Below are positions 15,936 to 25,018 of a stretch of DNA of 64,000 nt, in pieces. The stretch's first letter is position 1; each line of letters begins with the position of its first letter. Position numbers and translations under genes: made by a program. The DNA comes from Pilimelia terevasa (GTDB taxonomy: Bacteria; Actinomycetota; Actinomycetes; Mycobacteriales; Micromonosporaceae): the NCBI RefSeq assembly GCF_014647915.1, contig NZ_BMQC01000014.1:1-64000 (forward strand). Direction: 5' to 3'. The notes under the pieces were generated by a model. The model made no database searches and was not told where the DNA came from. It saw nothing but the letters and a program-made list of their open reading frames with translations.

Positions 15936-16574
15936 TCAGCCGAGGCCGCGCAGGAAGCGCAGCACCTCGACGAACCACGTCGTCTGCCCGAGGTAGGCCA
16001 CGCCGGTGGCCACGCAGAACGCGCCGGCGGCCAGGTGCGCTCCCCAGGCGCTGGACCGGGCGCGGCCCAGGCCCCGCTCCAGGACGACGGCCCCGAGCAG
16101 CCGGGCCAGGCCGAAGACCCCCGCCGCCACGGCCACCATGGTAAGCAGGCCCAGCGCCGGTACGGCGATGCTGCCCCCGCGCACCGAGATCGCCCAGACG
16201 CCCCAGCAGACGAACGCGAAGATCCCGCCGAACCAGCTCCAGCCGCCGCCGCGGCGGAGCTGCTGGCGGCGCACCGACCGGGGCGGCCGGGCGGGGCCGA
16301 GGACCCGTTCGGCGTGCTCGCGCAGCTCGGGCGGGTACTCCGACGTGGTCTGCATAGGTGGCTGGACGGTCGCCGCGCCGATGACGGCCCGGCCCGGGTG
16401 GTACGCCGGGAGGGCCGGCACGGGTGGGTTCCAGGCCCCGCCGGCCGGGGGCGTGGCGCCCGCGGCTGCCGGGCCGGTCACCCGGAACGCCCCCCGGGCG
16501 CCGGGCGTGGGCGCCGCCGCCCACGGATCCGCCGCCGGTGGCAGGTCGCCCGCCGGCCTCGTGCCCTCCGCCAT
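15936..16574 (-). CDS. four-helix membrane protein with a proline-rich cytosolic N-terminus
   Basis: 212 residues. The first 90 are low-complexity and rich in Pro, Ala and Gly, followed by a basic turn (RSVRRQQLRRGGG) and four predicted membrane helices (about 105-125, 128-150, 160-183 and 188-207). No known family is recognised. The ATG at 16574 is preceded by AGGAG at good spacing. The protein may be a small DUF-type actinobacterial membrane protein. No role is implied by the neighbours. Confidence 0.68.
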   Translation of the reverse strand: MAEGTRPAGDLPPAADPWAAAPTPGARGAFRVTGPAAAGATPPAGGAWNPPVPALPAYHPGRAVIGAATVQPPMQTTSEYPPELREHAERVLGPARPPRSVRRQQLRRGGGWSWFGGIFAFVCWGVWAISVRGGSIAVPALGLLTMVAVAAGVFGLARLLGAVVLERGLGRARSSAWGAHLAAGAFCVATGVAYLGQTTWFVEVLRFLRGLG

Positions 16575-16889
16575 GCTCGTGACTCCTGTTCCGCCGACCG
16601 GGACCGGGACCGGGTCGGCGACCCGCCCGCACTGACGATGCGCCCGCCCTGTCGGACGCCGCGCCCGCGTGGAACAACGCGCGAGGCCGGGCTCCGGTAC
16701 CGCGGACCCGGCCCGGCAGTCGCGCCGGCGGGACCGGACCTGGCCGACCGGAGCCGGCATCGATGCCCGAACTCGACGATAACCGGGCAGGCCCACCCGG
16801 TGCCTCCGCCGCCGGGGCGGTGCCGCCGGCCGGACGACGCCGGTCCCGCTCCGGGTGACAGGCCCCGGTGCCCGGCGTACGGTCGCCGG

Positions 16890-17294
16890 ATGGACGAGCC
16901 GCCGGCCCCCGCTCCCCCGCCTCGCCCCGTACCGGTGCCGCCGCCCTCGGCCGTCCGGCCCCGGCCTCGACCGCGCGGGCGGCCGGACGCCGGCCGCGCG
17001 GCACCGACGGGCGACGCCGACGGCCGGGTGGCCGACGCGGACCGGGCCGCGCGCCCGCCGGCCGACACCCGCCGGGGCGACGGCCGGGGGCTGCCGAGCC
17101 GGGACGCCGGGGTCGAGCCCGGCCTGCGGGCGCTGGTCGGCGCCGGCCCTAGCCAGGTGAGCCTCAGCGCCGCGCTGCGGGCCCGGGACGCCTGCCGGCC
17201 CACGGCCGCCGACCTCGCGGCCGCCGACCGCGAGCTGCCGATCGTGCGCCGCGGCTGGCGACCCGACAGCGCGCTGCCCGGCCACCGCGCCTGA
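16890..17294 (+). CDS. proline-rich actinobacterial hypothetical protein
   Basis: 134 residues. The first 75 are disordered and made mostly of Pro, Ala, Arg and Asp. The conserved-looking end SLSAALRARDACRPTAADLAAADRELPIVRRGW forms a short helical module seen in other actinobacteria. No signal peptide or membrane segment. The ribosome-binding site is weak, so the start is uncertain. The coding case rests on the C-terminal sequence and is moderate. Confidence 0.55.
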   Translation: MDEPPAPAPPPRPVPVPPPSAVRPRPRPRGRPDAGRAAPTGDADGRVADADRAARPPADTRRGDGRGLPSRDAGVEPGLRALVGAGPSQVSLSAALRARDACRPTAADLAAADRELPIVRRGWRPDSALPGHRA

Positions 17295-17301
17295 CGCCCG
17301 C

Positions 17302-17321
17302 GGGAGCCCGGCCGGGCTCCC
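17302..17321. terminator. short palindrome between convergent genes
   Basis: Perfect 20-bp palindrome GGGAGCCCGG/CCGGGCTCCC right after the stop of the plus-strand gene and 29 bases past the stop of rpiB on the other strand. Its position fits a bidirectional terminator. There is no spacer loop, so the two central pairs would open. Confidence 0.5.
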
Positions 17322-17349
17322 ACCCGCAGCGCCCCGGCACGTCCCGCGC

Positions 17350-17817
17350 TCAGGGCAGCGGCGGCAGTTCGCCCGACTTCTCGTACTGCGTGATCTGGCC
17401 GATGCGGCGCGAGTGCCGGTCCCCGGCGCTGAACGTGGTCGTCAGGAACGCCTCCACGATCGCCGCCGCCTCGTCCAGCGTGTGCTGGCGGGCACCGACG
17501 CCGACGACGTTGGCGTCGTTGTGCTCGCGGGCCAGCCGGGCGGTCTCGGTGCTCCAGGCCAGCGCCGCGCGGACCCCGGAGACCTTGTTCGCCGCGATCT
17601 GCTCACCGTTGCCCGAGCCGCCGATGACGACCCCGAGGCTGCCGGGGTCGGCGACGACCCGGGCGCCCGCGTGCAGGCAGAACGCCGGGTAGTCGTCGTC
17701 CGGGTCGAACTCGGCCGGCCCGACGTCCACCACGTCGTAGCCGCCCGCGGCGAGGTGGCGGGCGAGGTGGACCTTCAACTCGTAGCCGGCGTGGTCGGCT
17801 GCCAGGTAGACGCGCAT
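17350..17817 (-). CDS. rpiB: ribose-5-phosphate isomerase B
   Basis: Interconverts ribose 5-phosphate and ribulose 5-phosphate in the pentose phosphate pathway. The 155-residue protein has the family signature: MRVYLAADHAGYELK at the N-terminus (Asp8, His9), the phosphate-binding loop GGSGNGEQIAANKV, AALAWSTETARLAREHNDANV and a C-terminal DRHSRRIGQI. The GSGNGEQ form is the actinobacterial variant of the usual GTGIG loop. It is separated from the upstream DUF1015 gene by 48 bases on the same strand. Confidence 0.95.
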   Translation of the reverse strand: MRVYLAADHAGYELKVHLARHLAAGGYDVVDVGPAEFDPDDDYPAFCLHAGARVVADPGSLGVVIGGSGNGEQIAANKVSGVRAALAWSTETARLAREHNDANVVGVGARQHTLDEAAAIVEAFLTTTFSAGDRHSRRIGQITQYEKSGELPPLP

Positions 17818-17865
17818 ACCGCGCAGTCTGTCAGGCGCCCGCGGCCGGCGGTCGCGCCGCCCCGG

Positions 17866-19071
17866 TCACCGCTGGGCGATGACGAGGCCGGCGCGCGCCT
17901 TGGGGGTGAACCAGGTGCTCTTGCGCGGCAGCTTGTGCCGGGCGAGGTTCACCGCCAGGAAGTCCTCGACCGTCACCGGGGCGATGAGGATCGCCAGGTC
18001 GGCGCGGCCGGCGTCGACCTCCCCGCACAGCCAGGACGCCGGGTAGTCGCCGCCGACGTAGGTGACCCGCTTGTCGCCCGGGTCCAGGCCCAGCGGCGTG
18101 GCCAGGACGAGGCGCTCGACGAGCGCGTGGTCCAGGTTGTCCACGTCGCTCGCGCCGGGCGTCGCGGGCAGCCGCACGGCCCAGCCCCGCCCGGCCGCGT
18201 ACAGGTGGACGGTGCCGCGGGCCGCGGGCGGGCCGGGCCGGCCGGGCAGCGGCGTGACCTGCGCGCCGCCGGCCACCAGGCGGTTGACCAGCTCGGCGGG
18301 CGAGATCGGCAGGGGGCCGACGAGGCGGTGGTACCCGTCGATGGTGACCGACTCGGGCGTGGTCACCACCGCGAGGAACCGGTCGAGCCGGCCGAGCTGG
18401 GCGGCGAGGCTGCGGTGGTTGCCGTCGGCGACGACCAGCTCGCCGTCGCCGGCCAGGGCGCACAGGCGGTCGGTGTCGGGGCCGGGCGGCAGGGGCCAGA
18501 CGGCGTGGGTGCGGCCGGCGTGGTCGACGTCGACGGCGGCCGGGGCGCCCGCGGCGTCGCAGGCGGCGGCGAGCGCCGCGTGCAGGCGGGACGGCCCGGC
18601 TCCGCGGTCGGCCTTGAGCAGCAGGACCGGCGACAGCAGGTGCCCGGTGGCCTCGGCGAGGGCGACCCGTTCGCGGACCTTGTGCGGGAACACGTCCTCG
18701 TTGCGGATCACCGCGCCGGGCTCGTCGGCGGAGGCGGAGATCTGGTCGGTGTCGACGGCGCAGAACAGGCCGTAGGAGGCGCTGCGCTCGCCGCCGGAGA
18801 TGCGGTACAGCACGGCGGCGGCGCCCACGTCCCGGTAGGCGCCGGCGTGCTTGGCCTGGTCCAGGCGCGCCACGGCGTCGGGCAGGCAGGCGTGGAAGTC
18901 CCGCCCGTGCGCGCCGGGGGCGCAGTGCGGCATCTCGACGGCGAGCGCGCTGTACGGGTTCTCCTCGATGATCGCGGTGATCTCACCGTCGGAGGCGAAC
19001 TCGTCGTAGTTGCGGGCGCCGGTGCCGCCGGTGGTCAGCCAGGCGTGCGGGACGGGGTGCACGACGGTCAT
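17866..19071 (-). CDS. DUF1015 family protein
   Basis: 401 residues from ATG at 19071 (MTVVHPVPHAWLTTGG). Diagnostic parts include NYDEFASDGEITAIIEENPYSALAVEMPH, LYRISGGERSASYGLFCAVD, VADGNHRSLAA and YVGGDYPASWL, all typical for DUF1015. The molecular function is unknown. The frame stays open to ATG 19338, which has a good GAGGAAGGG site and would add 89 residues without family resemblance. That longer form cannot be excluded. The start region faces pepN, transcribed divergently. Confidence 0.85.
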   Translation of the reverse strand: MTVVHPVPHAWLTTGGTGARNYDEFASDGEITAIIEENPYSALAVEMPHCAPGAHGRDFHACLPDAVARLDQAKHAGAYRDVGAAAVLYRISGGERSASYGLFCAVDTDQISASADEPGAVIRNEDVFPHKVRERVALAEATGHLLSPVLLLKADRGAGPSRLHAALAAACDAAGAPAAVDVDHAGRTHAVWPLPPGPDTDRLCALAGDGELVVADGNHRSLAAQLGRLDRFLAVVTTPESVTIDGYHRLVGPLPISPAELVNRLVAGGAQVTPLPGRPGPPAARGTVHLYAAGRGWAVRLPATPGASDVDNLDHALVERLVLATPLGLDPGDKRVTYVGGDYPASWLCGEVDAGRADLAILIAPVTVEDFLAVNLARHKLPRKSTWFTPKARAGLVIAQR

Positions 19072-19562
19072 GGTGGCTGACGGTACCTCCCGCGGCTCCC
19101 CGGGCGCGCCGGCCCGGGCGTGCCGGCCCGCCCGGCGGGGTCGGACGATCGCCGGCACGGCCGGGCGGGCCGCGGGGTCGGCGCCGTGGCGGGGCAGGGG
19201 CTCGGCGCTGACGACGATGGCCGGGGCGAGGTGGGCGGAGCCCGGTTCGGCGACGGCGACGGCCCAGCGGCGCGGCCAGCCGCGGTCGATGGCGGGCTCG
19301 GTGCGGGGCGCGCGGGGCGCGGGGTCGTACGTCGACATCGTGGGGCCCTTCCTCGACCCGGGGGGCCGGCCCGCCACCCGGTGTCCGATTCGGGTTATCT
19401 TTCGCCGCTTGCCCGCATCTGGCAATCATCCTCGCCCGACCGAGGTGCCCCGGCGCGCGGCAAGTCGGACAGGCGCCGCGTCGGCGCGCCGGCAATGGCA
19501 GGATGACCGGACGGGCCGGCCACCGGTGGGGTGTCGGCGCTGGAACGCGGATGGAGACACCG

Positions 19563-22121
19563 GTGGCCGGAGTGCGCAACCTGACCCAGTTGGAGGCGGC
19601 GGAGCGGGCGCGCCTGCTCGCGGTCGACAGCTACGACATCAACCTGGACCTGACCGACGGCGCGGGCGGGGCGGGCGCGGACACGTTCCGGGGCGTGACG
19701 CGGGTGCGGTTCCGCTGCACCGAGCCCGGCGCGTCCACGTTCGTCGAGGTGGCGGCGGACTCGGTCCGGTCGGCGACCCTCAACGGCGCGCCGGTCGACA
19801 TCGGCGGCTGGTCCGCGGACTCCGGGCTGGCGCTGCCGGGCCTGGCCGCCGACAACGAGTTGGTCGTCGAGGCCGACTTCGCGTACTCGACCAGCGGGCA
19901 GGGCCTGCACCGGCTGGTCGACCCGGTCGACGGCGAGGTGTACCTGTACAGCCAGTTCGAGACCAACGACGCCCAGCGGGTGTTCGCCTGCTTCGACCAG
20001 CCCGACCTCAAGAGCGTCTACACCTGGCACGTGACGGCGCCCGGGCACTGGAAGCTCATCTCCAACGCGCCGGTCGCCGGCAGCGAGCCCGCCGCGGGCG
20101 GCGCCCAGGTCGTCCACTTCGCCGAGTCGGCGACGATGAGCACGTACATCACGGCGCTGTGCGGCGGGCCGTACCACGAGGTGCGGCGGGACCACGACGG
20201 GATCGCCATGGGCTACTACTGCCGGGCGAGCATGGCCGCGCACATGGACGTCGACGACCTGCACCTGGTCACGACGCAGGGCTTCGACTTCTACCACGCG
20301 CAGTTCGGCATCCGGTACCCGCTGCCCAAGTACGACCAGGTGTGGACGCCGGAGTTCAACGCCGGGGCGATGGAGAACTTCGGCTGCGTGGTGCACGCCG
20401 AGGAGCACTACATCTTCCGCTCGCAGGTCACCGACTTCGAGTACGAGCAGCGGGCCAACACGATCCTGCACGAGCTGGCCCACATGTGGTTCGGCGACCT
20501 GGTGACCATGCGCTGGTGGAACGACCTGTGGCTGAACGAGTCGTTTGCCGAGTGGGCGAGCCACTGGTGCAACAGCGAGGCGACGCGGTTCACCGACGCG
20601 TGGGTGACGTTCCTGTCGCTGCGCAAGGCGTGGGGGTACCGGCAGGACCAGATGTCCTCGACCCACCCCGTGTACTGCGAGATCCCCGACGTCGCGGCGG
20701 TCGAGGTCAACTTCGACGGCATCACGTACGCCAAGGGCGCGAGCGTGATCAAGCAGCTCGTGGCGTACGTCGGCATCGACGCCTTCGTCGCCGGCCTGCG
20801 CACCTACTTCCAGAAGTACCAGTGGGGCAACGCCACGTTCGACGACCTGCTGACGGAGCTGGAGGCGGCCTGCGGCCGGGAGCTGCGCAAGTTCGCGGCG
20901 CAGTGGCTGGAGACGGCGCAGGTCAACACGCTGCGCCCGGAGCTGACCATCGGCGCCGACGGCACGTACGGGGCGGTGACGGTGCTCCAGCAGGCGCCGG
21001 CCGGGTACCCGACGCTGCGCACCCACCGGATCGGCGTGGGCCTGTACGACCTGGTGGACGGGCGGCTGCGCCGCCGGGAGCACCTCCAGGTCGACGTCGG
21101 CGGCGAGCGCACGGTGCTGGACGAGCTGGCCGGCCGGCGCGCCGCGGACGTCCTGCTGCTCAACGACGAGGACCTGACGTACGCCAAGCTGCGCCTGGAC
21201 CCGCGCTCGATGGCGACGGTCGTCACCCACCTGGCGACGCTGGAGGCGCCGCTGGGCCGGGCCCTGGTCTGGGCGGCGGCGTGGGACATGGTGCGCGACG
21301 CCGAGCTGGCCACCCGCGACTACCTCGACCTCGTCGTGGGCGCGCTGCCGGCCGAGGAGGACATCAACCTGATCACGGCGACGCTGCGCCAGGCGGCGTC
21401 GGCCCTGACGTTCTACGCCGACCCGCAGTGGGCGGCGCAGGGCTGGGAGACGCTGGCGGCCACGGCCCGGCGGACGCTGGCGGCCGCGCCGGCCGGCAGC
21501 GGCGCGCAGCTCGCCTGGGCGCGGGCGTACGCGTCGGCGGCGCGGACGGACGGCGATGTCGCCGTCCTGCGGGGCTGGCTCGCCGGCCAGGATGTCGCCC
21601 CCGGCCTGGTGGTCGACGCCGAGCTGCGGTGGAGCGTCCTGCAGTCCCTCGCGGCCGTCGGCGGCGCGGGTGCCGCGGAGATCGCGCAGGAGCTGAAGGG
21701 CGACCCGACCAACAGCGGCGAGCGGGAGGCCGCCCTGGCCGAGGCGTTGCTGCCCGAGGCGGCCGCCAAGGAGCGGGTCTGGCAGCAGCTCGTCGGCCCC
21801 GACAGCCTGCCGAACTGGAAGCAGCGCGCGCTGCTGCAGGGCTTCCAGCACCCGACGCAGGTGGCGCTGACCGCGCCGTACGCGGACCGGTTCTTCGAGT
21901 CCGCCGCGCGGATCTGGGCGGAGCAGGACAGCGAGACGGCGCAGGCGTTCGTCGGCCTGGGCTACCCGGCGTTCCAGGTCACCGATGCGGCGATTGCCGC
22001 GGCCGAGGCGTGGCTGGCGGCGAACGAGGACCAGCCGGCGCCGCTGCGGCGGCTGGTCGCGGAGGGCCGGGACGGCGCGGTGCGCGCCCGCGCGGCCCGC
22101 GCGCGCGACACGGCCGCCTGA
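19563..22121 (+). CDS. pepN: aminopeptidase N (M1 family zinc metallopeptidase)
   Basis: Cytosolic aminopeptidase releasing N-terminal residues during peptide turnover, 852 residues. The exopeptidase motif GAMEN lies near residue 267 and the zinc site HELAHMWFGDLVT near 303 with the third ligand Glu in NESFAEW. A C-terminal ERAP-like helical domain follows (about 520-840). GTG at 19563 is chosen because GGAG lies 6 bases upstream and the N-terminus MAGVRNLTQLEA fits the family. An ATG at 19551 is possible. A very strong terminator follows. Confidence 0.96.
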   Translation: MAGVRNLTQLEAAERARLLAVDSYDINLDLTDGAGGAGADTFRGVTRVRFRCTEPGASTFVEVAADSVRSATLNGAPVDIGGWSADSGLALPGLAADNELVVEADFAYSTSGQGLHRLVDPVDGEVYLYSQFETNDAQRVFACFDQPDLKSVYTWHVTAPGHWKLISNAPVAGSEPAAGGAQVVHFAESATMSTYITALCGGPYHEVRRDHDGIAMGYYCRASMAAHMDVDDLHLVTTQGFDFYHAQFGIRYPLPKYDQVWTPEFNAGAMENFGCVVHAEEHYIFRSQVTDFEYEQRANTILHELAHMWFGDLVTMRWWNDLWLNESFAEWASHWCNSEATRFTDAWVTFLSLRKAWGYRQDQMSSTHPVYCEIPDVAAVEVNFDGITYAKGASVIKQLVAYVGIDAFVAGLRTYFQKYQWGNATFDDLLTELEAACGRELRKFAAQWLETAQVNTLRPELTIGADGTYGAVTVLQQAPAGYPTLRTHRIGVGLYDLVDGRLRRREHLQVDVGGERTVLDELAGRRAADVLLLNDEDLTYAKLRLDPRSMATVVTHLATLEAPLGRALVWAAAWDMVRDAELATRDYLDLVVGALPAEEDINLITATLRQAASALTFYADPQWAAQGWETLAATARRTLAAAPAGSGAQLAWARAYASAARTDGDVAVLRGWLAGQDVAPGLVVDAELRWSVLQSLAAVGGAGAAEIAQELKGDPTNSGEREAALAEALLPEAAAKERVWQQLVGPDSLPNWKQRALLQGFQHPTQVALTAPYADRFFESAARIWAEQDSETAQAFVGLGYPAFQVTDAAIAAAEAWLAANEDQPAPLRRLVAEGRDGAVRARAARARDTAA

Positions 22122-22127
22122 CGGCGA

Positions 22128-22177
22128 CAGCACAGGGTGAGGGGCGACGGGATTCCGTCGCCCCTCACCCTGTGCTG
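22128..22177. terminator. strong bidirectional terminator
   Basis: Perfect 23-bp inverted repeat (22128-22150 and 22155-22177) with a GATT loop between the convergent pepN and DUF5130 genes. The very long stem with a tetraloop should stop transcription from both sides. Confidence 0.85.
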
Positions 22178-22208
22178 GAAGAGTGCCGGCCGTGGGCCGG
22201 CGGGCCGG

Positions 22209-22595
22209 TCAGTCGCGGCCGGCGTGGGTGACGAGCTGGTCGAGGCCGAGGATGATGCCGCCGGCCAGGTCGCCGCCGCCGAACGCCGCGACCATCGACA
22301 GGGCGGCCAGCTTGGCGTCGCGGTCGCTGAGCCGCTTGCGCGCCTGGCCGCCGGTCACGATCTCCAGCAGGCGCTGCCCGGGCGAGACCGCGATGAGGAC
22401 CGACTGGGCCGGCGCCGGCAGCTCCCGGTGCAGCCGCTGGGCGGTCTCGCGGGCGGGCGCGGCGAGGTCGCCGACGTACACCGAGAAGGTCAGGCCGGTG
22501 CTGCTGTCGGCCGTCCGCAGCGCCTTGTCCAGGCGCAGGAGCTGGCGGGTCGTGAAGGGGTTCTCCCGCACCTCGGTCGCGTTACCAGCGGTCAC
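22209..22595 (-). CDS. DUF5130 (TPM-domain-like) protein
   Basis: 128 residues. The segments GLTFSVYVGDLAAPARETAQRLH, SVLIAVSPGQRLLEIVTG and LSDRDAKLAALSMVAAF match the DUF5130 branch of the TPM fold. No signal peptide. It overlaps the preceding small membrane protein gene by 14 bases, so the two are co-transcribed and perhaps interact at the membrane. The biochemical role is unknown. Confidence 0.82.
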   Translation of the reverse strand: MTAGNATEVRENPFTTRQLLRLDKALRTADSSTGLTFSVYVGDLAAPARETAQRLHRELPAPAQSVLIAVSPGQRLLEIVTGGQARKRLSDRDAKLAALSMVAAFGGGDLAGGIILGLDQLVTHAGRD

Positions 22596-22830
22596 TAGCG
22601 CCTCCCGTCACACCGGCGGCCGGCAGGGCCGCGCGTCCCGCGATGGCCGGGGTCGCGTCGCGGTCCTCCGCGGCGACGAACCAGACCGGCTCCGCCTCGT
22701 ACGGCCGGCCCGGGCGGTACCGCTGGCCGCCGGCCGGGGCGCGCTCCCCCAGGTAGGCGAGGCCGCCGACGACCAGGATGACCAACGCCGGGAGCCCGAC
22801 GAAGACGAGCACCGTCTCGGAAACAGTCAC
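22582..22830 (-). CDS. small single-pass membrane protein
   Basis: 82 residues with one N-terminal membrane helix (about residues 6-27, VLVFVGLPALVILVVGGLAYL) followed by a charged soluble tail with a conserved-looking AEPVWFVAAEDR. Such proteins stand beside DUF5130 genes in other actinobacteria and may anchor the partner. Its 3' end overlaps the DUF5130 start by 14 bases. Confidence 0.75.
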   Translation of the reverse strand: MTVSETVLVFVGLPALVILVVGGLAYLGERAPAGGQRYRPGRPYEAEPVWFVAAEDRDATPAIAGRAALPAAGVTGGASDRW

Positions 22831-22993
22831 TTCACAGCCCTCTACCGCGTCTCAGGTTTCCTCTGCCGCGCCGGAGCCGGCCCCGCGGACCCTTCTCCGC
22901 CGGCGTCGCGCGCCGGAATGCCCACCCGCCGGCGCGAACGTCCCGGCGTCTGTCACGGTAGCCCAGACAGGTGTCTCCACGGGCGTCGGGGGC

Positions 22994-23527
22994 TCAGGCC
23001 GCCTGGTCGAGCATGGCCGGATCCAGGTCCAGCCAGCCGGCCCAGCGCGGGTCGGCCGCCCGGTGCCCGAGCACCCGCCAGGCGGTGCCGCGGGGGCTGG
23101 CGGGGGCGGTGTGCAGGCGCCAGCCCAGCTCGGCCGGGGTGCGGTCGCTCTTGGTGTGGTTGCACCGGGCGCAGGCGGCCACGACGTTGTCCCACGTGTG
23201 CCCGCCGCCGCGGGACCGGGGCAGGACGTGGTCGACGGTCTCGGCGGGGCCGCGGCAGTACGCGCACCGGCCGCCGTCGCGGGCGAACAGGGCCCGGCGG
23301 GACAGCCCGACGTGGCCGCGGTACGGGACGCGGACGTAGCGGTGCAGGCGGACCACGCACGGCACGGGGATGCGGTGGCGCGCCGAGTGCAGGACGCCCT
23401 CGCCGTCGGTGACGCAGCTCGCCTTGGCGGTGAGGACGAGGATCGCCGCGCGGCGTACCGACACCACGCACAGGGGCTCGTAGGTCGCGTTGAGTACCAG
23501 AGCGACGCCTAAGTGGGCTCCATCCAT
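22994..23527 (-). CDS. HNH endonuclease family protein
   Basis: 177 residues. The HNH core is visible: CAYC, TVDHVLPRSRGGGHTWDNVVAACARCNHTKSDRTP, where two CxxC pairs bind the structural zinc and DH plus N and H form the beta-beta-alpha metal site. The N-terminal half (LVLNATYEPLCVVSVRRA) is typical for the broadly conserved bacterial HNH protein of this length. Its physiological substrate is not known. The ATG at 23527 has GGGAGGT 6 bases upstream. A single gene, apparently not part of a restriction system. Confidence 0.9.
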   Translation of the reverse strand: MDGAHLGVALVLNATYEPLCVVSVRRAAILVLTAKASCVTDGEGVLHSARHRIPVPCVVRLHRYVRVPYRGHVGLSRRALFARDGGRCAYCRGPAETVDHVLPRSRGGGHTWDNVVAACARCNHTKSDRTPAELGWRLHTAPASPRGTAWRVLGHRAADPRWAGWLDLDPAMLDQAA

Positions 23528-23754
23528 CGGCGGACCTCCCGCGATCGGCCGCCGGCCGCACCGCGCCGTCGGCACCCGGGCCACGCGGCACCCGGGCATA
23601 CATAGTCCCTGATAGATCGGCCTGGCGCATCCCCGAAAACGGTCAGTTCACCGACCGCCGCCCGGCCGTGGCCCACCTGTCACCCGCCGGACGCCCGACG
23701 CGCCCCCGGACGCCCCGTCCGCCGCCGCCGGGCCCCATGCGGTAGTAAGGACCG

Positions 23755-24732
23755 GTGACGACGCCGAGCCCCTCGCCGAACTGCCTGAAGTCGACCTTCT
23801 GCTCCCAGGTCTACGAGTGGACCGACAACGTCTGGCTGTCCGACACGGCGGACTGGGTGCTGACCAGGCCGGTCTGGATCGCCGCGGTCATCGCGGGCGC
23901 GACGCTCGTCCGCCTGGTCCTGCACCGGATCATCGACCGGTTCGTCCGGCGCCGCGGCGGCGACGCCGGGCGCGGCTTCCTGCGCCCCGCCCGCCAGCGG
24001 CCCGAGGAGCCGGTCGACCCGCTGCAGCCCGAGCGCCGCCAGCAGCGCGCCGCGGCGGTCGGCTCGGTACTCAAGATCGCAATCAGCGGGATGATCTACG
24101 CGATCGTCACGCTGTGGTCCCTGGACCGGCTCGGCTTCAACCTGGCCCCGCTGCTCACCAGTGCCGGCATCATCGGCCTGGCGCTGGGCTTCGGCGCGCA
24201 GCAGCTCGTCCGGGACCTGATCGCCGGGGTGTGCATGCTGCTGGAGGACCAGTACGGCGTCGGCGACGTCGTGGACGTCGGCCCGTTCAGCGGCGTGGTG
24301 GAGGCGGTCGGCTGGCGGATCACCACCGTGCGCGACGCCGCCGGGGTGATCTGGCACATCCGCAACGGCGAGATCACCCGGGTCGGCAACAAGAGCCAGG
24401 GCTGGGCGATGGCGGTGGTGGACGTGCCGATCGGCTTCGCCAGCGTCGAGCAGGCGACCCGGGTACTGGAGGAGGCGGCCGCCGCGCTGGCCCGGGACCC
24501 GGCGTTCAAGAGCGAGTTCATCGAACCCCCGGCCGTGGTCGGCGTCGAGGCGCTGACGGTCGACGGCGCGGTACTGCGGGCGACGGCCAAGACGACGGTG
24601 GACGCGCACGTGTCGGTCGTCCGGGAGCTGCGCCGCCGGCTGGCGGAGGCGCTGGACGACGCGGGCCTGGAGGTGCGCGGCGCCGCGCGGACCAACGGCG
24701 ACCCGGTGACCGAGCCCGGCGGAGCCACCTGA
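23755..24732 (+). CDS. MscS-family small-conductance mechanosensitive channel
   Basis: 325-residue membrane protein. Three helices are expected (about 37-57, 103-125 and 130-152), with the pore-lining helix TSAGIIGLALGFGAQQLVRDLIAGV containing the Gly/Ala packing pattern of MscS TM3. The following beta domain has QYGVGDVVDVGPFSGVVEAVGWRIT and an alpha/beta C-terminal vestibule. It opens under membrane tension to release solutes on osmotic downshock. The GTG start lies after weak signals, so it could be slightly shorter. Confidence 0.92.
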   Translation: MTTPSPSPNCLKSTFCSQVYEWTDNVWLSDTADWVLTRPVWIAAVIAGATLVRLVLHRIIDRFVRRRGGDAGRGFLRPARQRPEEPVDPLQPERRQQRAAAVGSVLKIAISGMIYAIVTLWSLDRLGFNLAPLLTSAGIIGLALGFGAQQLVRDLIAGVCMLLEDQYGVGDVVDVGPFSGVVEAVGWRITTVRDAAGVIWHIRNGEITRVGNKSQGWAMAVVDVPIGFASVEQATRVLEEAAAALARDPAFKSEFIEPPAVVGVEALTVDGAVLRATAKTTVDAHVSVVRELRRRLAEALDDAGLEVRGAARTNGDPVTEPGGAT

Positions 24733-25018
24733 GCATCCGAATCGTCTGGTAAATCAGCAATTGCGGCGTAGGCGCGGTGGCTGATCGCACTAGCGTACGG
24801 TCAGTCGATCGGGCACAATTCTCGACGCCGCCGCAATTTCGCGAGCAATCCCCACCAGCGGCCTTGACACACCGTCGATGCGCGAACTATGCGCAACCAG
24901 TCACCCGAAGACGCGCCGGTGGGGCACCTACGAGCCGGAGCACCGGCGCGCCCACGGTGGGGACCACGCCCGCCCCCGGCGCGACCGACCCGGCCGCCGC
25001 CGTACGACGGAGGGTTGA

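Noticed and set aside
19395-22133. Very long open frame antisense to pepN
   Set aside because: It mirrors the codon bias of pepN (GC-rich third positions read backwards), has no start signal and no recognisable domain.
22994-23527. HNH nuclease as part of a restriction or defence island
   Set aside because: Neighbours are housekeeping-like (DUF5130, MscS), there is no methyltransferase or helicase, and the protein matches the widespread stand-alone chromosomal HNH family.
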